This document shows, piece by piece, positions 44,365-53,919 of a stretch of DNA of 64,000 nucleotides. Source of the stretch: Lysobacterales bacterium (GTDB lineage Bacteria; Pseudomonadota; Gammaproteobacteria; Xanthomonadales; Ahniellaceae); assembly GCA_016703225.1 (NCBI GenBank), contig JADJCM010000001.1, positions 806,001-870,000 of the forward strand, given 5' to 3'. Numbering within the stretch: position 1 is the first letter of the stretch; each line of letters opens with the position of its first letter. The notes under the pieces are model-generated. The model saw only the letters and a list, made by a program, of their open reading frames with translations. It was not told the DNA's origin and searched no databases. The translations under genes and the position numbers were made by a program.

Positions 44365-44994
44365 ATGAACACGACGGCACGATGGGCCGCGGCGGCCCTG
44401 GTCTGCAGCGGCGCGGCGGCGGCCACGGAGCGCGCGTATCCGCCGGCCAAGGTCGACTTCGACGCGTTCCAGCAACTGGTGGCCGAGGTCGAGCCACACC
44501 GGCGCGAACGGCTGGTCGATCTGGACACGTTCCTGAGAATGAGCCGTGAGCCGGGCGTCGTGGTCCTCGACACGCGCTCGACCTATCGCTACGACCGCAT
44601 CCACCTGCAGGGCGCGCGCCACCTCGGCTTTTCCGACTTCACCCAGGATCGCCTGGGCGAAGTGATCCCCTCGCTCGACAGCACGGTGCTGATCTACTGC
44701 AACAACAACTTCGACGGCAACCAGGTGGACTTCCCGACCAAGGTCGCGCTGCCCGTGCGCACGGTGACGCCCGGCGTGCAGATGCGCGTGCAGGAAAAGC
44801 CGCTGATGCTGGCGCTCAACGTCCCGACCTACATCACGCTGTATGGCTACGGCTATCGCAACGTGTACGAACTCGACGAGCTGGTGCAGGTGACCGACCC
44901 GCGCATCCGCTTCGAGGGCAGCATCGTGCCAGCGGCGGCGTCCGCACAGACCCCGGCGCTCACGCCGAGTGACGCGACGGATGTGAAGCAGTGA
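44365..44994 (+). CDS. Exported rhodanese-like protein
   Basis: The ATG at 44365 is favoured over one at 44359 because GGAGGAG lies 7 bp upstream. 209 residues with a signal peptide (RWAAAALVCSGAAAA). The rhodanese core is EPGVVVLDTRSTYRYDRIHLQGARHL with the active-site-like loop LIYCNNNFDGNQ, a Cys at the usual place (near residue 112). Sulfur transfer or a redox role is possible. It overlaps the next gene by 4 bp. Confidence 0.78.
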   Translation: MNTTARWAAAALVCSGAAAATERAYPPAKVDFDAFQQLVAEVEPHRRERLVDLDTFLRMSREPGVVVLDTRSTYRYDRIHLQGARHLGFSDFTQDRLGEVIPSLDSTVLIYCNNNFDGNQVDFPTKVALPVRTVTPGVQMRVQEKPLMLALNVPTYITLYGYGYRNVYELDELVQVTDPRIRFEGSIVPAAASAQTPALTPSDATDVKQ

Positions 44995-45374
44995 TTTACA
45001 GCGGTAGCTGCCATTGCGGCGCGGTGCGCTTCGAGGTTGAGGCGCCGGAGGCGGTGGAGGTCGAGCAATGCAACTGCTCGATCTGCGCCATGACCGGGTT
45101 CCTGCATCTGATCGTGCCGGCGAGCCGCTTCCGCCTGCTCGCCGGTGCCGACCAGCTCAGCGTGTACACCTTCAACACCGGCGTTGCCCGCCACACCTTC
45201 TGCAAGGTCTGCGGCATCAAGCCGTTCTACACCCCGCGCTCGAACCCCGACGGCGTCGACGTCAACGTGCGCTGCCTCGATCCACCGCCGGCGCAACTCA
45301 CGGTGGTGGCCTTCGACGGGCAGAACTGGGAGCAGAACGCCGCGGCACTCGCGCACAAGAGCCGCGATTCCTGA
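44991..45374 (+). CDS. GFA-family (glutathione-dependent formaldehyde-activating-like) zinc protein
   Basis: 127 residues, GTG start overlapping the rhodanese stop. Zinc Cys are in GSCHCGAVRFEV, QCNCSICAMTGF and HTFCKVCGIKPFY, the complete GFA/CENP-V fold pattern. Activity as a glutathione adduct enzyme is claimed for some family members only; a general S-adduct role is unproven. Followed by a convergent broken gene. Confidence 0.87.
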   Translation: MIYSGSCHCGAVRFEVEAPEAVEVEQCNCSICAMTGFLHLIVPASRFRLLAGADQLSVYTFNTGVARHTFCKVCGIKPFYTPRSNPDGVDVNVRCLDPPPAQLTVVAFDGQNWEQNAAALAHKSRDS

Positions 45375-45447
45375 ACACCCGGTGCGCCTTCACGACCGCG
45401 CCGCCGCGGATCATCCAGGCGTCGCGATCGATGCAGCTGCGCGTCGG

Positions 45448-46727
45448 TCAAGGGCCCTCGGTGCCGTCGCCGAAGATCCAGTCCACGGTCGTTCGGTACA
45501 CGCCGCCGATGTTCCAGTCGGCCTGGCTGTGCGCCTCGAAGGCGACGCGGCCGGAGTCGAAGCTGTGGGGACTCAGGTAGAGACTCTGCACGACATAGCC
45601 ATCGAGCGCATCGCCGGTGCGGGCAATGAATTCGTAGCCCGCCGGGGTCAGCGCACACAGCACGATCGGTCCGGACACGCCCTGCGGCTGCTCAGCGGAA
45701 CGCGCCCAGCTCACTTCCGCCGCGAACACCACGACCTGGCCGTGCAGGTCGAATCCGCGGAAGCTGTGGATCGTCGCCACGCCGGGCGGCCGGTTGGCAT
45801 CGGTGCTGAGCACGCGGCTGAGGGTCCCGTTCTCGGCCAGGTAGAGACCCGGCTTGCCGGCGCCATCGACCCCTCGAACAGGATGCGGCCGCGATCGAGT
45901 GCCAGCATCGGATGCCCGCTGATCTGCAGGTCGGTGAAGCTGCCGGTTCCGCCCGGCACCGGGGTCGAGAGGTCCACCACCCGTGAGGTGATGCCACCGC
46001 TGTGCCGGTAGATGCCGATCGGCTCCTCTGCGCTGCTGTTCTCGTGCACAAAGGCGATCAGACCCGCTTCCAGTGCCAGGTTGTCGCCGTCGATGCGCTG
46101 AAAGTTGTGTCCGGGGTCTTCCGGCAAGGGCATCCCGCCCGCCGCGATCAGCGTGGTGCCGCCGCCCGAGTGCAGGTACAGGCCCGGCCGGTAGCTGACC
46201 TGCTCCCAGGCAACGAACGCGATGTCGTCGCCGTCGATCGCGGTCATGCCGAAACCGTTGTAGGGATGGCTGCCGCTGGGCGCGGGATCGTCGTCATCGG
46301 CGATGCGTAGCAGGCTGGCACCATCGAAGGCCAGCAGCACGTAGTCCGAAGCCTGCGTCAGCGCGGTGAACGCCACTCGTTCGGCGCCGAGCGAGATGCC
46401 CCACTGGGCACCGAGATTGCCGCCGCCACCGGGAGTGCTGGTGAACACGTCGGCGATCACTGTCAGCGGCCCGCCGTCGCCCCGGTAGATGCCGCCGTCG
46501 GTGCTGGTGTTGGGCTGCAGCTGCACGTTGGCACGGAAGGTCACTTGATCACCGTCGGCCATGGGCCGACTGAATCCGCTGAGCGTGCCCTGCGGATAGC
46601 CGGGCGGATACCCCCCCGGGTTGGGCGTGGTGTGGTTGGCGATGCGCACGATGGTCGGGCCGCCGGCGTGCGCGGCGCAACCGAGCACGAGGCCAAAGAG
46701 CACAAGTGCGATGCGCGAGATCGGCAT
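45448..46727 (-). pseudogene. Secreted beta-propeller-like protein, frameshifted
   Basis: The ATG at 46727 starts a signal peptide (IALVLFGLVLGCAAHA) and ~290 codons with repeated strand motifs (MADGDQVTFRAN, LGAERVAFTAL, IDGDDIAFVAWE, EAGLIAFVHE, DRGRILFEG). At about 45872 the frame is lost; a one-base insertion in the GGGG run there would restore GRILFEGVDGAGKPGLYLAENGT and run on to the stop at 45448 (ending VYRTTVDWIFGDGTEGP). So it is one ~425-codon gene with a single-base deletion, true or a sequencing error. The repeats resemble the propeller-like proteins common in this group; function unknown. Confidence 0.75.
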
Positions 46728-46869
46728 GACGCGTTCTCCTGTCGTTGCGGACGAGGGCGAAACGTTGCTGGCGCGATGATACTCCGGCCCTCGCGACGCG
46801 CATCCCGTCGTCAACCGCCTTGGCGCCCGCGCGTTGTCCGCTGCAGGCGAAGAACGCGGGAGATGGATC

Positions 46870-49116
46870 ATGCGACGGGTGTTATCGGTCTTGCTTTGGA
46901 TCGGCGTGTCGGCAGCGGCCGCGGCGGAGCGTGCCGAGGATGGCGTGTGGTGGAATCCGGATGCGTCCGGCACCGGTTTCCAGATCGAGCGGCAGGGCGA
47001 CACCTACACGCTGGCGTTCTACCTGTACGAGCCCGACGGCGGCGCGTTGTGGCTGATCGGGTCGGCGCCGTGGGATGCCTCGGTGACGGGCAGCGGCCCT
47101 ATCGGGCAGTTGCAGGGCACGCTGTATCGCGGTCGCGGCGGGCAGTGCCTGGGCTGCCTGTACCAGGCGCCGACGATCAGCGTGCACGAGGCCGGCGGCT
47201 TCACGCTGGCGTTCGACTCCGCGGTCAGCGGCGTGCTGACCTGGGGCGGCACGAGCCAGCCGGTGCAGCGCGCACTGTATGCCTGGCCGGACCGACTGGA
47301 CCGCTTCGCCGGCCGCTGGCTGCTGACCGAACGCGACGGCGAGTCGCCGGGCACGACGCGCGCCCTGCGCGGCACGCTCGAGGGCAGCGAGGCGTGGCTG
47401 CGCGACGCGAGCGGGGCCGAGGTCGCGCGCGTGCAGCGCGACGGACTGCGCCTGCGGCTGCGCTTCGCCGCCGCGCCCGAGGTGGCCATGCCGATCGAGG
47501 TCGCCGAGCGCGACCGTTTCGTCGCCAGCGACGGTGGCACGCGCAGCATCATCGGCGTGCGCACCGACGACATCGCGCTCGACGAAGGCGTCGCCGCACC
47601 CGCCGGCGCGTACGCGGTGCGCGTGGACGCGGCGCTTGCACGCGGCCCGATCAAGCGCCTGCTCGGCGTCAACAAGGGTCCGGTGCATGGCGGTCGCGTC
47701 GCGCCGAACTACAGCTACGACAGCAGCGTGGGTTACCGCGCCTTCGGCGTGCAGAGCGTGCGCCTGCACGACGTCGGCGTGGACCTGTGCGAGATCTACC
47801 GCGACGCCCGCATCGAAAACCTGGGGGCCCAGCCACCGACCACGCTGAGTGCCTGCGTGAACACGCCCTCGGGGCCGAGCCCGCGCGTGGCCTGGACAGT
47901 CAACGACCCGGGCGCGATCGACGATCCGGTGCAATACGACTTCGCCGCCATGGACGCCCGCGTGCGCGAGGTGATGGCGATCGGCGCGCGCGTGTACCTG
48001 CGCCTCGGCGAGAGCTTCAACGGACCGAACGACAGTCGCGACGTGGTCGCCTGGGCGCGCGTTGCCGGCAACCTGTACCGGCACCTGGTCGGCGACTTCG
48101 CGCCGGGCGCGGGGGCGGTGGTCGAGCCCGAGTTCGTCGAGGTCCACAACGAGCCCGACGGCATGTTCTGGAACGGCAGCGACGGCGACTTCCACGCGCT
48201 GTTCCAGAACAGCGTGGACCTGGTGCGCGCACACGCCGCAGGCGCCGGACGGCCGCTCGCGATCGGCGGGCCCGGTTTCACCGACAGCGTCACCCGCGGC
48301 ATGGCCACGCCCGGGTCGTTCACCGCCGGCCTGATCGGCGCGGTCGGTCGTGATCGTTTCGATTTCCTCTCGGCGCACTACTACGGCGACTGCGCCGCGG
48401 CCTCGCTCGTGGAGATGCGCGACTGGCTGCGCACGCTGCGTGGGCAGATGGCGGCACAGGGACTGGCGAGCATGCCGCTGCATGTCAGCGAGTGGAACAT
48501 CGGCCTCGGCCAGGCCTGCGGCAACGCGTTCTATGGCGACCGGCGCATGGCCAGCTTCGTCGCCGGCGCGCTGGCACTGCTGCACGAGGACGAGTTCGCG
48601 GTCGAGGCCGCGCATTTCTACGCCGGCACCACGGTGATGTCGCTGTTCGCCGCCAACGATGGCCAGGCGACCATCGACCTGCGCCCCGGCGCGTGGGGCT
48701 TCTGGGCCTACCGCCAGCTCGCCGATGGCGTGCGCGTGCACACCGAGTCCTGCCGCCAGGGCGTCTGCGCAACCCTCGCCGCGTCACCGGACGCACCCGC
48801 AGTGCTCGCGGCACGCGTCGGCAACACGCTGCGCCTGCTGGTCGCCAACGACAGCAGCGCCAGCCGCACGCTGCGCGTGCAGGTGCACAACTCCGACGCC
48901 GCGAGCGCGCGCGTGCACACCGCACCCTCGGCCGCGACGCTGCGTCTCGAGACCGAGCTGCACGGCCAGACGGTCGCCATCAGCGAAGCCGGCATCGCCG
49001 CGGCCCTCGCTGGCGTCGCCACCACCACTGTCCCGATCACGCGCCCCGCCACCCGCACCGCCCAGCTCGACCTCAACCTCGGCCCCTACGCGGTGATCGT
49101 GGTGGAGTTGTCCTGA
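46870..49116 (+). CDS. Secreted GH39-like glycoside hydrolase with N-terminal WWxPxxSGxG module
   Basis: 748 residues from ATG 46870 (GGGAGA 7 bp upstream) with a signal peptide (VLSVLLWIGVSAAAAA). Residues ~25-110 are the module GVWWNPDASGTGFQIERQGD...LWLIG, like the repeats of the 1131 gene. Residues ~270-640 are a TIM-barrel of GH39/clan A type: RLHDVGVDLCEIY, VYLRLGESFNG, EVHNEPDGMFW (acid/base Glu) and HVSEWNIGLGQ (nucleophile Glu). The C-terminal part is a beta-sandwich. It probably cleaves a xylosidic or related linkage. Substrate is inferred only at family level. Confidence 0.75.
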   Translation: MRRVLSVLLWIGVSAAAAAERAEDGVWWNPDASGTGFQIERQGDTYTLAFYLYEPDGGALWLIGSAPWDASVTGSGPIGQLQGTLYRGRGGQCLGCLYQAPTISVHEAGGFTLAFDSAVSGVLTWGGTSQPVQRALYAWPDRLDRFAGRWLLTERDGESPGTTRALRGTLEGSEAWLRDASGAEVARVQRDGLRLRLRFAAAPEVAMPIEVAERDRFVASDGGTRSIIGVRTDDIALDEGVAAPAGAYAVRVDAALARGPIKRLLGVNKGPVHGGRVAPNYSYDSSVGYRAFGVQSVRLHDVGVDLCEIYRDARIENLGAQPPTTLSACVNTPSGPSPRVAWTVNDPGAIDDPVQYDFAAMDARVREVMAIGARVYLRLGESFNGPNDSRDVVAWARVAGNLYRHLVGDFAPGAGAVVEPEFVEVHNEPDGMFWNGSDGDFHALFQNSVDLVRAHAAGAGRPLAIGGPGFTDSVTRGMATPGSFTAGLIGAVGRDRFDFLSAHYYGDCAAASLVEMRDWLRTLRGQMAAQGLASMPLHVSEWNIGLGQACGNAFYGDRRMASFVAGALALLHEDEFAVEAAHFYAGTTVMSLFAANDGQATIDLRPGAWGFWAYRQLADGVRVHTESCRQGVCATLAASPDAPAVLAARVGNTLRLLVANDSSASRTLRVQVHNSDAASARVHTAPSAATLRLETELHGQTVAISEAGIAAALAGVATTTVPITRPATRTAQLDLNLGPYAVIVVELS

Positions 49117-49148
49117 CGCACGCCCCGCCGCAGCGCTATCGTGTCGGC

Positions 49149-50507
49149 ATGAACCGACGATCCCGTATTCCGAAGCCGTTGCGCCATCTGTTCTGGTGGT
49201 TGTTCGCGTTGCTGCTGGCCTGGTCCGGCATGATTCTGAGCGGGTTGCTGCCGCGCATCGATGCGAAGCAGCGGGCGGCGCTGGACTTGCTGCGCGCGCC
49301 CTACGAGCGGGCGCGTGGCGAGCACAACGCCTTCGAGTTGCTGTGGCTGTTGCCGCGCAATGTGCCGGAGACGGAACGCGACTCGGTGTTCGCGGCCGAC
49401 ATGGCCGCGCTCGATGCGCTGGCCGCGACCGGTGTCGAGCCGGTGCTGGCGAGCGCGCGTTATCCGCGACACGTCGAGGACAGCAGTCCGCAGCTCGGCG
49501 CCTGCGGGCGCAAGCCCGGCTGCCTGGCCGCGGTACGCGCCGACGCTGGGGGCGTGCGCGCCGCATTGGCCGAGCGCGCGCCGCTGCTCGCCGGGCTCGA
49601 CCAGGTCTGGACCTACGATCACCTGCGCACCCCGCATCGACCGAGCTTCGCCGCACCACTGCCGCAGTACCAGCAGGGCGCCAACCTGCAGCTCGCGCGC
49701 GCCGCGCTGCGCCAGGTCGATGGCGACCCGGTCGGCGCACTGACCGGGCTGTGTCGCGACCTGTCCGGCTGGCGTCGGCTCAAGGGGCGCAGCGACAGCC
49801 TGGTCTTCGAGATGGTGCTGCTGTCCTGGCTGCAGGGCGGGGTGCAACTCGCCGCCGACCTGCGCGCCGAAACTCCGCCCGGCACGCCGCTGCCTGCGGA
49901 ATGCGCGGCCGCGCTGGCGCCGATCGCCGAGATCGAGCGGATGTCCTGCGACGTCTACCGCGCCGAGTTCCAGGGCATGGCCGACCTGATGGAACCGCAG
50001 CGCATGTTCGCCAGCGGGTCGCGGCCGAGCCTGCTCGATCGCGCCCGCGTCCTCGGTGCGCGCTTCGTCTACAGCCCCGGGGCGACGCGCGCGCTGTACG
50101 CGACGCACCTCGCCCGCGCCTGCGCGGCGTTGGCGGCCCCGCCCGCGGCCGCGCCCATGTCGCCGCCGGCCTGCGATCTGGAAGGGCGCGTGTTCAATCC
50201 GCTCGGCTGCACGCTGGCCGAGATCGGCATGGCCGACTACGACCGCTACCGCCTGCGCGAACACGACGTCGATGCCCTGCTCGCGACCTTCGCCTTGGGC
50301 GAATGGCTGGTGACCGAACCCGATGCTGCCGCTGCGCTCGCCAGCCGACCGCAGCGCTTCACCGCGCTGCCGGTCACGCTGGCGGCGGATGGCCACGGCC
50401 TGCGCCTGGCCAGGCGCGAGCCGGTGCGCGACGATCCGCCGGAACTGGCACTGCCGCTGCCCGGCAGCCGCGTCGCGGCCATCGTCGCGCCAGAACCGGC
50501 ACCGTGA
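49149..50507 (+). CDS. Membrane-anchored protein of unknown function
   Basis: 452 residues from ATG 49149. A single N-terminal membrane helix (LFWWLFALLLAWSGMILSGLL) anchors a large, mainly helical periplasmic domain with several Cys (LGACGRKPGCLAAV, GLCRDLSGW). No family recognised; proteins of this shape and length occur singly in xanthomonad-type genomes. It lies 32 bp after the GH39-like gene on the same strand. Confidence 0.6.
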   Translation: MNRRSRIPKPLRHLFWWLFALLLAWSGMILSGLLPRIDAKQRAALDLLRAPYERARGEHNAFELLWLLPRNVPETERDSVFAADMAALDALAATGVEPVLASARYPRHVEDSSPQLGACGRKPGCLAAVRADAGGVRAALAERAPLLAGLDQVWTYDHLRTPHRPSFAAPLPQYQQGANLQLARAALRQVDGDPVGALTGLCRDLSGWRRLKGRSDSLVFEMVLLSWLQGGVQLAADLRAETPPGTPLPAECAAALAPIAEIERMSCDVYRAEFQGMADLMEPQRMFASGSRPSLLDRARVLGARFVYSPGATRALYATHLARACAALAAPPAAAPMSPPACDLEGRVFNPLGCTLAEIGMADYDRYRLREHDVDALLATFALGEWLVTEPDAAAALASRPQRFTALPVTLAADGHGLRLARREPVRDDPPELALPLPGSRVAAIVAPEPAP

Positions 50508-50565
50508 CGAGGGGCGGGGGAAGCCGTATCCTCGGCGCCTGCTTTCCGCGGAGTAGCCTGCGTCC

Positions 50566-51522
50566 ATGATCGTTTCTGTCCGCGACCGCGACGGTGCGCC
50601 GCGCGGCATTCCCGTAGTGCCGGTCGATGCCGTCGGTGCCGAGGAGCGCGCGGCGTTCTTCGCCAAGCGCAGCATCAAGGCGGCGAGCAAGCTCGACCTG
50701 CTCTATCTCGCCATCCGCATGATGGACCTGACCACACTCGAAGGTGCCGACACGCCGGCGCGCGTGCGCCAGATGTGTCGCAAGGCGCTGCAACCGGCAG
50801 CGCCGGCGCTGACCGAATCGCTGGACAAGCTCCCGGGCTTCCGCCCGATTCCCTCGGTCGCCGCGGTTTGCGTCTATCCGCTGCTGGTGCCGCACGCGGT
50901 CAAGGTGCTGGAAGGTTCGGGCGTGCACGTCGCCTCGGTCGCGACCTCCTTCCCCTCCGGCCAGGCCTCGCTGAAGACGCGCCTGCTCGACGTGCGCGAG
51001 GCGGTCGAGAACGGCGCCGACGAAATCGACATGGTGATCAACCGCGGCGCCTTCCTCGCCGGCGACTACCAACAGGTGTTCGACGAGATCGCCGCGGTGC
51101 GCGACGCCTGCGGCGCGGCGCATCTGAAGGTGATCCTGGAAACCGGCGAACTCGGCACGCTCGACAACGTGCGTTTCGCCTCCGACCTCGCGATCGCTGC
51201 CGGCGCGCATTTCATCAAGACCTCGACCGGCAAGATCGTGCCGGCGGCGACGCCGCCGGTGACGCTGGTGATGCTGCAGGCGATCGCCGACCACCAGGCG
51301 CGCACCGGAGAGAAGATCGGCATGAAGCCGGCGGGCGGCATCCGCACCGCCAAGCAGTCGATCCAATACCTGTGCATGCTGTACGAGACGCTCGGCCCGG
51401 ACTGGATGCACCCGGAGCTGTACCGCTTCGGCGCCAGCGCCCTGCTCAACGACGTGCTGCGGCAGGTCTACCGCCAGTACACCGGCCGCTACTACTACGA
51501 CAAGGGCTACTCGCTTGACTAA
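50566..51522 (+). CDS. deoC: Deoxyribose-phosphate aldolase
   Basis: 318 residues, longer than E. coli DeoC (259) by an N-terminal extension of ~60. Class I aldolase marks: AAVCVYPLLVP, VASVATSFPSGQ, NGADEIDMVINRGAF, LKVILETGEL, and the Schiff-base Lys in HFIKTSTGKI near residue 222, then MKPAGGIRT. It splits deoxyribose 5-phosphate to glyceraldehyde 3-phosphate and acetaldehyde. It overlaps the ALDH gene, which could oxidise the acetaldehyde, so the three genes form a nucleoside breakdown unit. Confidence 0.93.
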   Translation: MIVSVRDRDGAPRGIPVVPVDAVGAEERAAFFAKRSIKAASKLDLLYLAIRMMDLTTLEGADTPARVRQMCRKALQPAAPALTESLDKLPGFRPIPSVAAVCVYPLLVPHAVKVLEGSGVHVASVATSFPSGQASLKTRLLDVREAVENGADEIDMVINRGAFLAGDYQQVFDEIAAVRDACGAAHLKVILETGELGTLDNVRFASDLAIAAGAHFIKTSTGKIVPAATPPVTLVMLQAIADHQARTGEKIGMKPAGGIRTAKQSIQYLCMLYETLGPDWMHPELYRFGASALLNDVLRQVYRQYTGRYYYDKGYSLD

Positions 51523-53017
51523 GACCACCGCCAAGACCGGCCGCGCCGCCCCGGCCCCGTCGGCCGCGCCCGGGCTCGTCGTCGACTACGCCCCGAGCAT
51601 CGAGTCCGACAAGATCGTGACGATCCCGCCGCGCCACCAGCTGTACATCGGTGGCGAGTGGGTCAAGCCTGCCGCCGGCCGCTACTTCGCCAGCGTCAAT
51701 CCGGCGACGTTGGCACCGCTGTCCGAGGTCGCCGAGGCCGGCGCCGAGGACGTCGATGCCGCGGTGCGCGCCGCAAAGCGCGCCTACGACCGCACCTGGA
51801 GCAAGCTCTCCGGACGCGAGCGCGGCCGCTACCTGTTCCGCATCGCGCGCCTGATCCAGGAACGCGCACGCGAACTCGCGGTGCTGGAAACGCTGGACAA
51901 CGGCAAGCCGATCCGCGAAACGCGCGACGTCGACATCCCGCTGGTGGCCGCGCACTTCTTCTATTACGCCGGCTGGGCCGACAAGCTCGGCTACGCGTTG
52001 CCCGGGGCGAAGCTGGCGCCGCTCGGTGTCGCCGGCCAGATCATCCCGTGGAATTTCCCGCTGTTGATGGCGGCGTGGAAGATCGCCCCGGCGCTCGCCT
52101 GCGGCAACACCGTGGTGCTGAAGCCGGCCGAGCAGACGCCGCTGACCGCGCTCAAGCTGGTCGAGATCTTCGAGGCCGCCGGCCTGCCGCCCGGTGTCGT
52201 CAACATCGTCACCGGCGCCGGCGCCACCGGCGCGGCGCTGACCACGCATCCGCTGGTGCGCAAAATCGCGTTCACCGGGAGCACCGAGGTCGGCAAGAGC
52301 ATCGGCCGCGCCGTCGCCGGCAGCGGCAAGAAGCTCACGCTCGAACTCGGCGGCAAGTCGGCACACCTGATCTTCGCCGACGCCGCCATCGACCAGGCGG
52401 TCGAGGGCGTGGTCAACGGCATCTTCTTCAACCAGGGCCACGTCTGTTGCGCCGGATCGCGCCTGCTGGTCGAGGAACCGGTCGCCGACCTGGTGCTGGC
52501 CAAGCTCAAGGCCCGCATGCAGAAGCTGCGCGTCGGCAACCCGCTCGACAAGAACACCGACATCGGCGCGATCAACTCGACCGCCGAGATCGAGAAGATC
52601 CGCCGCCTGATCGAGACCGGCAAGCAGGAAGGCGCGCGCTACTACGAGCCCGAGAACATCGCGCTGCCGAGCAAGGGCAATTTCCTGCGCCCGTGCCTGT
52701 TCAGCGATGTCGCCTCCTCGCACACGATCTGCCGCGTCGAGGTGTTTGGCCCGGTGCTCGCGGTCTCGACTTTCCGCACCCCGGCCGAGGCGATCGCCAA
52801 GGCCAACGACACGCCCTACGGGCTGGCCGCCGGCATCTGGAGCGAGAAGGGCTCGAAGGTGCACGCGGTCGCCGCGCAACTGCGCGCCGGCGTGATCTGG
52901 GCCAACACCTACAACAAGTTCGACCCGACCTCGCCCTTCGGTGGTTATGGTGAAAGCGGCTACGGCCGCGAGGGCGGACGCCACGGACTGCTGCCGTACC
53001 TGGAGGTGGTGCCATGA
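51515..53017 (+). CDS. Aldehyde dehydrogenase (catalytic member of a split ALDH pair)
   Basis: 500 residues, TTG start overlapping deoC by 8 bp. All ALDH hallmarks are here: IIPWNFPLLMAAWK, NTVVLKPAEQTP, FTGSTEVGKSIG, LELGGKSAHLIF (catalytic Glu), FFNQGHVCCAGSRLL (nucleophile Cys), and EVFGPVLAV. Oxidation of acetaldehyde released by DeoC is the likely role. Its stop overlaps the second ALDH-like gene, ATGA. Confidence 0.9.
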   Translation: MTKTTAKTGRAAPAPSAAPGLVVDYAPSIESDKIVTIPPRHQLYIGGEWVKPAAGRYFASVNPATLAPLSEVAEAGAEDVDAAVRAAKRAYDRTWSKLSGRERGRYLFRIARLIQERARELAVLETLDNGKPIRETRDVDIPLVAAHFFYYAGWADKLGYALPGAKLAPLGVAGQIIPWNFPLLMAAWKIAPALACGNTVVLKPAEQTPLTALKLVEIFEAAGLPPGVVNIVTGAGATGAALTTHPLVRKIAFTGSTEVGKSIGRAVAGSGKKLTLELGGKSAHLIFADAAIDQAVEGVVNGIFFNQGHVCCAGSRLLVEEPVADLVLAKLKARMQKLRVGNPLDKNTDIGAINSTAEIEKIRRLIETGKQEGARYYEPENIALPSKGNFLRPCLFSDVASSHTICRVEVFGPVLAVSTFRTPAEAIAKANDTPYGLAAGIWSEKGSKVHAVAAQLRAGVIWANTYNKFDPTSPFGGYGESGYGREGGRHGLLPYLEVVP

Positions 53018-53877
53018 GCCGTACCGAAACCGCACGCCTGCCGGTGCCGAAGACGCACAAGCTCTACATCGGCGGCGAGTTTCCGCGCAGCGAATCCGGA
53101 CGCAGCTATGTGCTCGCCAAGCCGGGCGCGAAGCACGCCTATGCGCAGCTGTGCCTGGCCTCGCGCAAGGACCTGCGCGCCGCGGTCGATGCCGCCAAGG
53201 CCGCACAACCCGGATGGGCCGCGCGCTCCGCCTACAACCGCGGCCAGATCCTGTATCGCATGGCCGAGATGATCGAAGGCCGCGGCGACTCCTGGCGCGC
53301 GCTGCTGCGCGATGGCCTCGGCCTGACCGCGACCCAGGCGACGCGCGCGTTCGAGGGCACCATCGACGCACTGGTGTATTTCGCCGGCGCCACCGACAAG
53401 TACCCGCAGGTGATCGGTGCGGTGAACCCGGTCGCTGGTCCGCACCACAACTTCACCACGCCGGACGCGCTCGGCGTGGTCGGCCTGATCTTCCCGGACG
53501 AGCCTGACCCGGCCGCGATCGCGGCGCGCATCGCTGCAGTGATCGCCGCCGGCAACAGCGCGATCGCGCTGCTCCCCGGTCGCGCCGGAGGCCTGGTCGC
53601 CGAGCTCGGCGAAGCCTTCGCCACCGCCGATCTGCCCGGCGGCGTGATCAACCTGCTCTCCGGTGACGCCGCCGAACTGACACCGCAATTCGCTTCGCAC
53701 ATGGAGATCCAGGGCCTCGCCTACCTGCGCGACGAACCCGCGCGCCGCGCCGAACTCGAACGCGCCGCGGTCGACAACCTGAAGCGCTGCGTCGCCAGCC
53801 ACGGCCCGCTGCTCGCCCTCGAACGCGTGCTCGACTTCGTCGAATACAAGACCGTCTGGCACCCGATCGGGGTTTGA
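53014..53877 (+). CDS. ALDH-like subunit lacking the catalytic domain
   Basis: 287 residues. The N-terminal half follows the ALDH fold (KLYIGGEFPRSESGRSY, ALGVVGLIFPDEPDP at the place of IxPWNFP, AAGNSAIALLPGRAGGLVAEL) but the catalytic Cys domain is absent and the cofactor motifs are eroded. This is the pattern of the second, inactive domain of ALDH16-type proteins, here as its own coupled gene. It may stabilise the active partner. The assignment to ALDH16 is inference from the pair order. Confidence 0.7.
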   Translation: MSRTETARLPVPKTHKLYIGGEFPRSESGRSYVLAKPGAKHAYAQLCLASRKDLRAAVDAAKAAQPGWAARSAYNRGQILYRMAEMIEGRGDSWRALLRDGLGLTATQATRAFEGTIDALVYFAGATDKYPQVIGAVNPVAGPHHNFTTPDALGVVGLIFPDEPDPAAIAARIAAVIAAGNSAIALLPGRAGGLVAELGEAFATADLPGGVINLLSGDAAELTPQFASHMEIQGLAYLRDEPARRAELERAAVDNLKRCVASHGPLLALERVLDFVEYKTVWHPIGV

Positions 53878-53919
53878 GCGACCCCTCCATCGCTTGCGCA
53901 GGCAGAGGTGCGAAGCGAG

